Positions 56,695-64,000 of a DNA stretch of 64,000 nt are shown piece after piece. The stretch is from positions 1 through 64,000 of the forward strand of contig JAJYLB010000002.1 of assembly GCA_021788095.1 (NCBI GenBank), given 5' to 3'. The notes below the pieces were generated by a model. It saw nothing but the letters and a program-made list of their open reading frames with translations. It was not told where the DNA came from and did not search any database. Each line of letters opens with the position of its first letter. Position 1 is the stretch's first letter. Origin of the DNA: Acidobacteriota bacterium. Lineage in GTDB: Bacteria > Acidobacteriota > Terriglobia > Acidiferrales > UBA7541. The translations under genes and the position numbers were made by a program.

Positions 56695-57171
56695 ATGAAA
56701 GCGATTCGATACCTGGCAACGTTGGTTGCGGTCGCCATACTGTTCGCCACATTCGGGGCCGGCCGAGCAAGCGCTCAAGACTTCGTCGAGGGGCGCTTCC
56801 GGCTGCCCTTCCCCGCCCGCTGGGGTTCGGCGAATCTGGCGCCAGGTCGCTACAGCTTCAAAATCGAAGGCTCCGGCGCGTCCCGTCTGGTCGTGCTCTC
56901 GGGCCGGGCCAAGGAAGGCGGCGACCCTACTTACCGCCTCATGGGCGTGGTGGGCGACCGGCCCTCTTCAACCCACCAGAATGCGCTCCTTTGCCAGCGC
57001 AGCGGCTCGGTCTGCATCGTCCGCACACTGGAACTCGGTGTCGCCGACGAGACGCTCTCCTTCCTCGTGCCCAAGAGCGCGCTCATGGAGACCGGGAAAC
57101 ACGGCCGCAAGAAGCCTGCACTGCGAGCCGGCGCGGTCCAAACCGTGCCGATCGCGATCTCGGGAAAGTAA
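56695..57171 (+). CDS. Small secreted protein of unknown function
   Basis: 158 residues with a clear signal peptide (YLATLVAVAILFATFGAGRASA). The mature part is beta-rich (FRLPFPARWGSANLAPGRYSFKIEG, SRLVVLSGRA, IVRTLELGVADETLSFLVP) with a Cys pair (LCQRSGSVC). The opening resembles small acidobacterial secreted proteins that start with a carboxypeptidase-like or jelly-roll strand pattern. No catalytic motif is visible. GGGAGGATGAACC precedes the ATG. It is divergent from the sigma-kinase genes and could be a target of that pair; this is speculation from position. Confidence 0.82.
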   Translation: MKAIRYLATLVAVAILFATFGAGRASAQDFVEGRFRLPFPARWGSANLAPGRYSFKIEGSGASRLVVLSGRAKEGGDPTYRLMGVVGDRPSSTHQNALLCQRSGSVCIVRTLELGVADETLSFLVPKSALMETGKHGRKKPALRAGAVQTVPIAISGK

Positions 57172-57295
57172 CCCATGACTCTCACCCCGGCGGCTGCCGG
57201 CGATGCCCTGAGCCCCGGCAGCCGCTCGGTTTCGAGATTGGATGTGCCGGCCCCGTCTTTCGGAAAGCCGCGAGATCCTTTTCGTTGCCTGCGGG

Positions 57296-59215
57296 TCAGG
57301 GCTGCTCTCGGAAAGCGAGGAAACTGTGCGGCTCGATCCGCACTTGATATTCGTATTCCCCGGGCGGTTTTGCCTTCCCGCGGCTTGGGGCAGCAGATGC
57401 CGGCCGCGCGTGAAGCGGATCGCCCGCGAGCGTCGTTCCCTTTCTGAAGCTTTGCAGATGGCCGAAACGGCCGGTGATCCGTACCGTTGCCGGGTGATCG
57501 AGAAAAGACTCGACGACGAAGGTGTTGTTGGCGTATGCGAACAGGCTCACTTCCGCCGGCCCGTCGAGCTTCACGGGCAATCCCCGATCGAGATTCCGCC
57601 GCAGCTCATCCAGCACGCCGACCGGCAGGCGATAGAGATCGTTCATGTTCTCCGGTATCGTCCAGACGTACAACACTCCCCTTTCGTACCGATCCATCAA
57701 GAGCAGCGGCACGCCGCGGCCGTTGGCCAGACCGCGCACCTGCGCCCAATCTTCGTTCGTGTCGAAGGCGACTTCGGGAAAAAGAATGGGCTGGCCGGCG
57801 GGACCGAGCCGGGCGCCGGCTCCCGCGCCGAATCCGCCCATAAAAGAGGTGACGGCGAAGATGCGGTCCGTGACGCGCATATGGGTAACCTGGCCGAGGC
57901 CGCGGTTCTGGATCGCGTGCAGCAGTCCTGAGGTGACGATCGCGTTGTCTCCGGCGCGCAGGCGTTGCTCGATTTCCGCGACGATGTGGGGATCCCGGCG
58001 GGCCGCCTCCGTCAGCAATACGGTCTTCGCTTTCGGCCAATTCGGATACATCGAAACGGGAACCCCGATCATCCCCGCCACGTCCTCCAGAAAATCCTCC
58101 CCGCTCGATTGATAAGGCCGATACACACCCAAGCCCAGCGGCGTGCCGAGTTCGCCGGCGACGCGGTCCACTTGGCGCAGGGCATAGGCGGCTGCGTCGA
58201 CCAGAAGCGGCGGCTTCGCGTCCGGGCTGGCGGGCAGGCCGCAGCATTCGCGCAGCATCTCGGAATAGTTGAACGAAGTCGGCAACCTCTGCCACGGGGA
58301 GCGATCGCCGGGATCGGCCGGCTGCAAGAGGTCCGTATACTGAAACAAATTGATGGCCGGCGCCTTGGCCAGGATCGTGTCCCAGAGCTGCTCGGCGTAC
58401 CGGTCCGGATAGCGCACGTCGTAGGGATCCACCCATCCGCCGCCGTTGCGTCCGGGCGCCACGTTTTCCAAGTAGCGGAAGATCTCGTAGCTCTCGTACT
58501 GTTCGAGGTGCTGATCGGTGATTTCCGGGTCGCGGGTCTCATCCCCTGTCCAGATCTCGGGGAAGATTCGCGGCTCGCGCTCGAGATCGTAGCCCAGTTG
58601 TTGAAACGTCGGATACCAGTTGGGGAATTTGATGATGACGCGCACCTTGGGATTGGCGGCCCTTGCCGGCCCGAGAATCAGGTCGCGCGCCGCCTCGTCC
58701 ATCCTCCGGAGCCGGAACTGCTCCCACGTCAGATGGCCTTTGGCGGCGATGTCGGAAGCGGTCTTGGTGTTGAAGAAGAAAAAGTCGTCGAGAATGATCT
58801 CGTTGAAGTGGCGCGCGGCCAGAGCCGACATGCGCCGGACCAGCGCGCGGTCCTTGGCATCGGCATAGTCGAGCGAGTGGAATTGCCCGCGGCCTCCTGG
58901 CGCGACCAGCGCCATCCCGCCCGCCACCGCTACGCCACGCGCCAGGAAGAACTGCTTCACGCGGGAGAGCGCGGCGTCGTTGGCAATCACCCCGCCGCGA
59001 TAGCTTTCGATGAAGACTTTGTCCACGTGCAGGCGGCTGCTGATCGTGTTCCAGCTCGATTGCATCCAGGCGGGATCCTGGGCCATCCGGTTGACTGCCT
59101 GCGCCGTGATGTACACCGTAACTTCAAAATTCCGATACGGTTTTGGCTTGGCCGCGCCCGCGGAAGCGCTCAGGAGGAAGATAGCGAGAAGGCCTCGGCA
59201 CGCCTTAGAGAACAT
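57296..59215 (-). CDS. Secreted TIM-barrel-like protein, putative glycosidase
   Basis: A 639-residue protein with a signal peptide (ACRGLLAIFLLSASAGAA). The central part looks like a TIM barrel with acidic strand ends: VDKVFIESYRGG (near residue 70), FNEIILDDFFFFNTKT (near 140) and VRVIIKFPNWYP (near 195). A C-terminal region contains a GATase-like stretch (DNAIVTSGLLHAI, GVPLLLMDRYERGVLYVWTIP) and a beta-sandwich. The arrangement resembles hydrolase-type glycosidases, but no family was recognised and catalytic residues are not certain. ATG with AAGGAGGG upstream. It stands alone, separated from its neighbours by more than 100 bases. Confidence 0.75.
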   Translation of the reverse strand: MFSKACRGLLAIFLLSASAGAAKPKPYRNFEVTVYITAQAVNRMAQDPAWMQSSWNTISSRLHVDKVFIESYRGGVIANDAALSRVKQFFLARGVAVAGGMALVAPGGRGQFHSLDYADAKDRALVRRMSALAARHFNEIILDDFFFFNTKTASDIAAKGHLTWEQFRLRRMDEAARDLILGPARAANPKVRVIIKFPNWYPTFQQLGYDLEREPRIFPEIWTGDETRDPEITDQHLEQYESYEIFRYLENVAPGRNGGGWVDPYDVRYPDRYAEQLWDTILAKAPAINLFQYTDLLQPADPGDRSPWQRLPTSFNYSEMLRECCGLPASPDAKPPLLVDAAAYALRQVDRVAGELGTPLGLGVYRPYQSSGEDFLEDVAGMIGVPVSMYPNWPKAKTVLLTEAARRDPHIVAEIEQRLRAGDNAIVTSGLLHAIQNRGLGQVTHMRVTDRIFAVTSFMGGFGAGAGARLGPAGQPILFPEVAFDTNEDWAQVRGLANGRGVPLLLMDRYERGVLYVWTIPENMNDLYRLPVGVLDELRRNLDRGLPVKLDGPAEVSLFAYANNTFVVESFLDHPATVRITGRFGHLQSFRKGTTLAGDPLHARPASAAPSRGKAKPPGEYEYQVRIEPHSFLAFREQP

Positions 59216-59606
59216 GCTTGCCCCGCCCTCCTTCCGTCCAACGTTTGGCAGGGGGTAATCCCGCCCCTGCTTCTACACCACCAGAAGAGAAAGTTCAACC
59301 CGCGCCGGCCGACACCGCTCTGGCCGAAGCAGGCTTGTTTAACCGTTCCTTTTGGCGGCTGTTCTGGCGGCTTTTGGGTTGGCGATTTTTGCGCCTTCAG
59401 CGCCGCGGTCTTCAGCGCGGCATAGAATCGCGGCGGCCAATCGTTCCAGCCGGCGCCCCGATCGATGACAATTGTTGTAGCGCCGGCATCTTGCCGGCCC
59501 AGAAGACTGCGCGCTAGGCGACGGCGTCACAAAAACGCCGGTCCATTCCTTTCGCGACCACCGACAACAAGGCAGCCCTGCGCACCGTTTCAGGTTTGGA
59601 CGTAGC
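59216..59606. other. Non-coding gap with repeat wording
   Basis: No gene is seen in this 391-base stretch. It contains runs of (T)TTGGCGGCT(G/T)T and a GCCGGCATCTTGCCGGC hairpin (about 59482-59498), the type of inverted repeat common in this window. Confidence 0.4.
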
Positions 59607-59690
59607 ATGATCTTCCCCTTGTCGCGGGCAGTGCTTCGAGTGAAGGCCGAGCGGCTGAAGTCGAATGAAGTAGAATGCCGTTGGCGCAAG

Positions 59691-60341
59691 ATGCAGAAAC
59701 TGACGAAAGTCGGCCCGGTGAAGGGTCTGTTCGCGGTCCTGTCGCTGCTTGCGGGAACTTACGCACCCGCCTTTCTAGCGGCAGCGCTGCTGAAGCTGCG
59801 GCCAGCCCAAGAGGTGCCCGCCGTCATCGTCATCACCCTGGGGCTGGCGCTGCTCTTTATCGGTTTCCTTTCCAATGGATCGGGAAGGTTTGGCGAGTTC
59901 GGATTCCGGTTGTGTGGTCATCGGTACCTCGCCCTGGCGATTGCAGTGGGCACGCCGGCTGGCTGAGCGCTCACCGTCCTCATCAATCGCCTAAGCCCCC
60001 GTCCGGGTCAGCCCGAATTTGCGTTTCGTCCTTGGGTGCAGGTTGGGTACTTTGTGCTTGGCGCGGCGATTCAGGAAGAGATCATTTTTCGCGGGCTCCT
60101 GCAAACAGACCTAGCGCGGCGGTTCGCGGAAAGGCTGCCGCTTCTCGGCCATTCGCTTTCTTGGCCGGCGATTATCGTGGCCTTCGTGTTCGGACTGCTT
60201 CATTTGGTGGTGAATCCGATCACCGCGGTAGCCGCTTTTGTCTTAGGACTGCTGGCTGGGGAGTTGAGGGACAGGAGCGGTAGCCTGGTGCCAGCCATCG
60301 TCGTCCATTCCCTTTTCAATCTCTTTGCCTTCATCCTGTAA
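59691..60341 (+). pseudogene. CPBP-family intramembrane protease broken by an opal codon
   Basis: One frame with a single TGA at 59964-59966 encodes a CPBP (Rce1-like) membrane protease. Hydrophobic segments near codons 10-30 and 40-65 precede the stop. After it come GAAIQEEIIFRGLL (the EExxxR motif, near codon 128), FVFGLLHLVVNP (second motif with His) and VHSLFNLFAFIL. The stop falls in TPAG-stop-ALTVLINRL, where Trp (TGG) would fit. The catalytic half is downstream of the stop and could only be made by reinitiation near 60036. Pseudogene or sequencing error. ATG 59691 was chosen as start; the frame opens at 59607. Confidence 0.8.
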
Positions 60342-60518
60342 GCGGCCCTATCGAGCGCCCTCCGCGTTCTGCACAGGTCCGCGTCCAACGTCATGGCAGT
60401 GCGTCTCGCTGGCGCTTTTCGGTGAAATTCTTCGCGGGCCTTGCCTGCTACGGTCAGTTTCTCCAACCGTGGGCATAGAGACGGCCCTGCAACCGCCCTG
60501 CCTGCCGCAGGCAAGTTC

Positions 60519-61049
60519 TCAGCGGCGGCGAGGGTCTTCCTTCGGGTTCACGTAGTGGGTGACGAACGCTCCGAGGCCGACGACTTCTAGAACGGTTTCG
60601 CCGCTGGCCCAGCCGTAGTGCGGCGCCGCCGCGCTCAGCCACGCAAAATCGCCGGCGTGGAGCGCAACGGCTTTGCTTCGGTCAAACTTCGGCCCGACGC
60701 CCATGTGATACGTCCCGGAAATCACGGTGAAACGATCGGTGGCGGGATGCCAGACGGGCGGGATGCGATAACCGTCCGGCATTTTCAGGCGCAGAATGAC
60801 CAGGCCGGGCTTTGCCGGGTTCCCTTCGAGCACCACGGACGCGGCGCCCGGGGGCAGCGACGACTCGGGCCGCCAAGCAAGCGAGCCTGCGTGGAAAACG
60901 CGCTCCCGTGGATGCAAGGCGTAATCTCCCGCAGGGTCTTGCCCGACGCGGCCGGGCAGCGCGCCAGGCCCGGGCGCGGAGGGCGCCGCGCCGGGCGCCA
61001 GCAGAAAGGCAAGAACGAAGACGGAAAACAAAACGGAGCGAACCTTCAT
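60519..61049 (-). CDS. Secreted cupin-fold protein
   Basis: 176 residues with a signal peptide (VLFSVFVLAFLLAPGAAPSA). The cupin core includes VILRLKMPDGYRIPPVWHPATDRFTVISGTYHMGVG, with possible metal-binding His/Glu-type positions (WHP and YHM), and HAGDFAWLSAAAPHYGWASGETVLEVVG. Such secreted cupins are common and mostly uncharacterised; the ligand is unknown. ATG 61049 has GAGGAGG 8 bases upstream, better than the ORF's first start. It converges with the CPBP pseudogene. Confidence 0.88.
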   Translation of the reverse strand: MKVRSVLFSVFVLAFLLAPGAAPSAPGPGALPGRVGQDPAGDYALHPRERVFHAGSLAWRPESSLPPGAASVVLEGNPAKPGLVILRLKMPDGYRIPPVWHPATDRFTVISGTYHMGVGPKFDRSKAVALHAGDFAWLSAAAPHYGWASGETVLEVVGLGAFVTHYVNPKEDPRRR

Positions 61050-61379
61050 TGGACGCCTCCTCGCGGAACCCACGAGGGAGGATAGCGAATCGCACCGGTA
61101 GGGCGGCTGCGAGAACGAGCAGCACTGGCAGCACGGCCCGTCGCACGCGCGTTCCCCCCAAAGCCGGATGATCCGGGATCTCCATTATGGACTCCAGCCC
61201 GACGACAAAATATCCCAGGCCGCCCGCACAGGCAACTCCCGACCGGGTTTCCGAGGCTCGACGCCCTCCGCGACGGGGACACGCACTTTTCCTCGCTGGA
61301 GAGCCCAGACCGTGAAATTGCCGCTTCTCCGGCTCCCGGTGGGTAGGACTAGATTTGCGCTGTGAAGATCGAAGCGAGG
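61050..61379. other. Intergenic stretch, nothing recognised
   Basis: 330 bases between the cupin start and the nucleotidyltransferase remnant. Both strands have open frames, but none has a credible start, ribosome-binding site or recognisable protein sequence. Confidence 0.4.
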
Positions 61380-61475
61380 TCATAGCGATCGGACATGGAC
61401 TTCCTCGCCGACGGCTTCGTCCAAATCGCGGAGGAACGAGCGCCACGGCTCGGGAACGGAATCAGGATGTGGCAT
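61380..61475 (-). pseudogene. N-terminal remnant resembling a DUF6036-type nucleotidyltransferase
   Basis: A 31-codon frame, PHPDSVPEPWRSFLRDLDEA then VGEEVHVRSL and stop. It resembles the start of DUF6036-like nucleotidyltransferases, in which PW..FLRDLD is followed by a HCLGGF segment. Here the protein ends just where that segment should begin. Its ATG overlaps the stop of the small upstream frame, as in a two-gene operon. Identification is from memory of the family pattern only. Confidence 0.4.
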
Positions 61476-61602
61476 GGGTGAGATGATCAACGTTGAGATC
61501 GGAAAGCAGATTCCATTTGCGCGCTTCCGGCGTGCGATGCTGCCGGAGCCAATCGCGCTCGGCTTTCGTCATGGAATCGTGGCAATAGGTGTCTTCCTTC
61601 AC
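61462..61602 (-). CDS. Small ORF upstream of the nucleotidyltransferase remnant
   Basis: 46 codons from GTG: VKEDTYCHDSMTKAERDWLR, then QHRTPEARKWNLLSDLN. Helical and charged. Its TGA lies within the first bases of the following ATG frame (ATGCCACATCCTGA), typical of coupled genes. Not recognised; it may itself be the tail of a decayed gene. Confidence 0.35.
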   Translation of the reverse strand: MKEDTYCHDSMTKAERDWLRQHRTPEARKWNLLSDLNVDHLTHATS

Positions 61603-61678
61603 CAAAAGAGATTGCTGGCATCAAGAGGCCTGCTTCACGCAAAGGCGCCAAGGGCGCAAAGGGCCTGGGCTGCGAGGG

Positions 61679-62428
61679 TCAGGGCGGGCCGGCGCCCGAA
61701 TCGGGGGTGCGGGGCACGATGACGTGGCCGCGCCTGGCCCACCGGCCCCGGCGGCCTGCCAGGCTGCGCCACAACACTTTCGTCGGAGCTGGCGGCTTGG
61801 CAGCCGCGGGTTTCGGCCCCGAAGCGGGCGGAGGTTGCGGCCTGGTAGCTCTTGTTCCCTCATCGCTTCGATCCATAACTGCGGGCGCGGGGACCGCGCC
61901 CCTACAGCCGGTGCCAGGGGCAGAGGGCGGTCGCTGGGCCGAGGAGATAGGAGATTTGAGAGCTGAGATCTCAGAGGCCGCGGCGGGTTCGGGTGCTTTG
62001 GCTTCTTTCGGAAGCGGCTCGAAGCAATCCTCGAAATAGGGGTAGCTGTCGATGGTGTAGTGGACCGGACTGTGCTCGCCCTTGCCGCCGCCCGAGCCCG
62101 ACTCTAGCGAGTCGCGCTCCTTCTGGTCCATTTGGTAGATGAGGCGAATCGCGCCCAGTATTACCGCCGGCGTCGGCTTGATCTCGCTGACGTGCTCGAC
62201 GATCCGCTCGAGCGCGAACCGCAGCCGCTTCTGCCGTCTCTCGTACAGCCCACAGGCGTGCGCGTGGCGATAGACGGCCCGCGAGCTGCCCAGCCCGTAT
62301 TCGCGAACCAAAGCGTCCGCGTGGGTCCAGTGGAGAAATTCCCGGTCGATCTCCTCGCGATCGGGATGCCGGCAGATCTGGCAGAGGGCGCTGTGGTGTT
62401 TCGATGGGGCGGTCGCTGTTTTCTTCAT
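61679..62428 (-). CDS. Conserved protein with N-terminal CxxC and helical domain
   Basis: 249 residues. The N-terminus CQICRHPDREEIDREFLHWTHADALVREYGLGSSRAVYRHAHACGLYERR (residues about 16-65) combines a CxxC knuckle with a helix-turn-helix-like segment, a pattern shared with small DNA-binding or terminase-small-subunit-like proteins. I recognise similar proteins in acidobacterial genomes but know no function. Residues about 150-249 are Pro/Ala-rich and probably disordered. ATG 62428 follows GGGCGAG and puts the conserved part at the N-terminus; the frame opens at 62506. Confidence 0.7.
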   Translation of the reverse strand: MKKTATAPSKHHSALCQICRHPDREEIDREFLHWTHADALVREYGLGSSRAVYRHAHACGLYERRQKRLRFALERIVEHVSEIKPTPAVILGAIRLIYQMDQKERDSLESGSGGGKGEHSPVHYTIDSYPYFEDCFEPLPKEAKAPEPAAASEISALKSPISSAQRPPSAPGTGCRGAVPAPAVMDRSDEGTRATRPQPPPASGPKPAAAKPPAPTKVLWRSLAGRRGRWARRGHVIVPRTPDSGAGPP

Positions 62429-62908
62429 CTCGCCCGCAGTGTGCGCCCGGCGCGGAAGGAATTCAACTGAAGCCTCTAAGTAAACCGTGACCCGTGGCGC
62501 GGGCACTCTTGCCCGCGCGCCTTGCCGCCAGAGACGGGGCCACCCTATCCGTTACACGTTGTAACATATAGACGGTCAGGGAGAAGACACGGAGAAGAAC
62601 GGCACCGCCCTGCTTTCCGGCGCAATGGCGACGGGTTAGAAAATCATCCTTTTGAAAACACAGCACTTCCCCTCGTCACACCTCGCCTGCCCCCGACGGG
62701 TTTGCCGAGCCCGAGCCCGCATTCGGGCGCGCGGAACGGCTCCCCCTCTGCGTCCTCCGCGCCTCTGCGGTGAGGCAGGGAGTTCCCGACCCCCGTCGTG
62801 GCGCGTGCGAGAGGAGTGCGGGCGCGCGGGGCGGGGATAGCATAGAGTGAATGGCGGAACGAGAAGCGCCCAGCGGAGCAAAGGGACGCGGCGAGAAAGG
62901 AAACACGA
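62429..62908. other. Intergenic region with repeat wording
   Basis: No gene is supported in 480 bases. It holds GCGCGGGCACTCTTGCCCGCGCGC (a hairpin near 62495-62518), GTTAC-ACGTT-GTAAC (62551-62565) and a CTCTGCGTCCTCCGCGCCTCTGCGGTG phrase (about 62750-62775) akin to the tandem repeats at 8690-9215. Confidence 0.45.
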
Positions 62909-63937
62909 ATGGCGAAACAGAAACGATTGGGTTATGCGGTGGTGGGGCTGGGAAGGATCGCGCAGAAAGCCGTGCTTCCGGCGTTCCGGCACAGCCGGGA
63001 GGCGAAGCTAGAGGCCGTAGTGAGCGGGGACGCGAGCAAGGCCCGGCGTTTGGCCGCGCGATACGGCGCGAGCGCCTGGTACGGCTACGAGGACTACGAC
63101 CGCTGCCTGGCGGATCCCCGCGTCGAAGCCGTCTTCATCGCCACCGATAACGCCACGCACGCGCGCTACTCGGTTCGCGCGGCCGAAGCCGGCCGGCACG
63201 TCTTGTGCGAGAAGCCGATGGCCACGACGGTGGAAGAGTGCCGGGAGATGATCCGCGCGTGCCGGAACCATCGCGTGCGGTTGATGATCGCGTATCGAAA
63301 GTATTTCGAGCCGGCGAGTTTGGCGCTGAAGCGGCTGGTCGAAACCGGCCAACTGGGCAGACTGAAGATCATCCATTCCGCTTTCACCTTCCTGCTCCCC
63401 CGCAAGTCCCGTGGTCGAGAATGGCATTTGCAGTCGCCGGCGGCCGGGGGAGGGGCGCTCGTGGACGTGGGCGTCTACGCGGTCAATTCGATTCGGTGGC
63501 TCACGGGTGCGGAGCCGGTCGAGGCCTCCGCGTACCCCTGGAGCGCCGATCGCGAGCGATTCCGAGATGCGGAAGAGAGCATCGCCTTCCAGTTGCGATT
63601 CCCCGGCGGGCTTTTCGCTCAAGCCAGCGCGAGTTTCGGCGCGGCGCGCGCCAGCTTTCTTAACGTGATGGGAGAGAAAGGATGGGCGGCGCTCGATCCC
63701 GCTTACGCGTTCGACGACGAACGGCGGCTGTTCGGGGAGATTGGAGGGCGGTGGTTCGAAAAACGCTTCCCGATCATGGATGAGTTCGCCCTGGAACTCG
63801 ACGCGCTGGCTCGCGGCGTGCGCGAGGCGGAGGATCCCGAGCCGGACGGCTGGGAGGGCCTGCGCGACGTCGCCGTGATGCAGGCCATCCACCGAGCCGC
63901 GGACGACGGGGGCTGGGTGCCGATCCGGCTCCCGTAG
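62909..63937 (+). CDS. Gfo/Idh/MocA-family oxidoreductase
   Basis: A 342-residue NAD(P)-dependent sugar or inositol dehydrogenase-like protein. YAVVGLGRIAQKAVLPAFRHS (residues 8-28) is the dinucleotide-binding loop. VFIATDNATHARYSVRAAEAGRHVLCEKPMATT (near 90) contains the EKP motif with the catalytic Lys, and GGGALVDVGVYAVNSIRWLTG (near 180) the DxG..Y..N element of the C-terminal domain. Full length, with AAAGGAAA before the ATG. The substrate cannot be deduced. The 63 bases after it start another repeat-like phrase (CCACGGAGGACACGGAG). Confidence 0.93.
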   Translation: MAKQKRLGYAVVGLGRIAQKAVLPAFRHSREAKLEAVVSGDASKARRLAARYGASAWYGYEDYDRCLADPRVEAVFIATDNATHARYSVRAAEAGRHVLCEKPMATTVEECREMIRACRNHRVRLMIAYRKYFEPASLALKRLVETGQLGRLKIIHSAFTFLLPRKSRGREWHLQSPAAGGGALVDVGVYAVNSIRWLTGAEPVEASAYPWSADRERFRDAEESIAFQLRFPGGLFAQASASFGAARASFLNVMGEKGWAALDPAYAFDDERRLFGEIGGRWFEKRFPIMDEFALELDALARGVREAEDPEPDGWEGLRDVAVMQAIHRAADDGGWVPIRLP

Positions 63938-64000
63938 CCGCAGGCAGTCGGGCGGAACTTCCACCACGGAGGACACGGAGTTCCACAGAGCAAAGCGAGC

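Noticed and set aside
56378-56770. 130-codon minus-strand frame upstream of the sigma factor
   Set aside because: No recognisable protein; it overlaps the true sigma-factor N-terminal coding region in another frame.
18461-60341. Stop-codon reassignment explaining the TAG and TGA interruptions
   Set aside because: All other genes use TAG, TGA and TAA as normal ends, and the two interruptions use different stops; point mutations or base-call errors are simpler.
61474-61722. 82-codon plus-strand frame
   Set aside because: No good start context or motif, and it runs over the repeat-like tail; the minus-strand frames there look more protein-like.

Overview
This window is GC-rich bacterial chromosomal DNA, very probably from an acidobacterium (Acidobacteriota, Terriglobia-like). 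No rRNA is present, so the assignment rests on gene content: a very large TonB-dependent receptor with an N-terminal carboxypeptidase-like domain, a VWFA-related protein of the acidobacterial type, a Ser/Thr kinase with PD40 repeats next to an ECF sigma factor, a CRTAC1/ASPIC-UnbV protein beside a TPR protein, and a glucuronoyl esterase resembling those of Solibacter. The species is not identifiable from this alone.

Layout. 1-8600: housekeeping and small regulatory genes. These are enolase and glgC (minus strand), rpsU, a zinc-ribbon protein, DinB, a BlaI/BlaR1-like pair, a YciI-ABM fusion, a MazEF toxin-antitoxin pair and a CAU-anticodon tRNA (probably tRNA-Ile2). 8690-9215 is a tandem-repeat tract. 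9227-16538: exo-glycosidases GH31, GH3 and GH29. 16570-20080 is a scarred stretch: an internally deleted IS1380 transposase, an NmrA-like gene, a duplicated fragment of the GH3 3' end and an esterase broken by an amber codon. 20132-23150: TPR and CRTAC1 genes, convergent. 23235-52779: the core of a plant hemicellulose locus, with a TonB receptor divergent from a XylR-type regulator, then a GH39/GH30-like lipoprotein, GH116, xylulokinase, GH67 alpha-glucuronidase, GH3 beta-xylosidase with PA14, an SDR, KDPG aldolase, KDG kinase, two unassigned clan GH-A glycosidases, an SGNH esterase, the VWFA protein and a CE15 glucuronoyl esterase. 52973-56456: kinase and sigma factor. 56695-63937: secreted proteins of unknown function, a CPBP protease gene broken by an opal codon, a cupin, nucleotidyltransferase remnants, a conserved Cys-x2-Cys protein and a Gfo/Idh/MocA oxidoreductase.

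How the genes fit together (inference): CE15 would cut lignin-glucuronoxylan esters and the SGNH esterase could remove acetyl groups. GH67 would release 4-O-methylglucuronate. GH3, GH39-like and GH116 enzymes would yield xylose and glucose. GH31 and GH29 would remove alpha-xylose and alpha-fucose, as in fucosylated xyloglucan. Xylose would enter metabolism through xylulokinase, and glucuronate through KDG kinase and KDPG aldolase. Xylose isomerase, uronate isomerase and mannonate dehydratase are not in the window.

Other marked features are several families of small hairpin or inverted-repeat elements (two with convincing terminal inverted repeats), two genes interrupted by single Trp-to-stop changes, and two genes whose conserved N-termini have no ATG/GTG/TTG in front of them.
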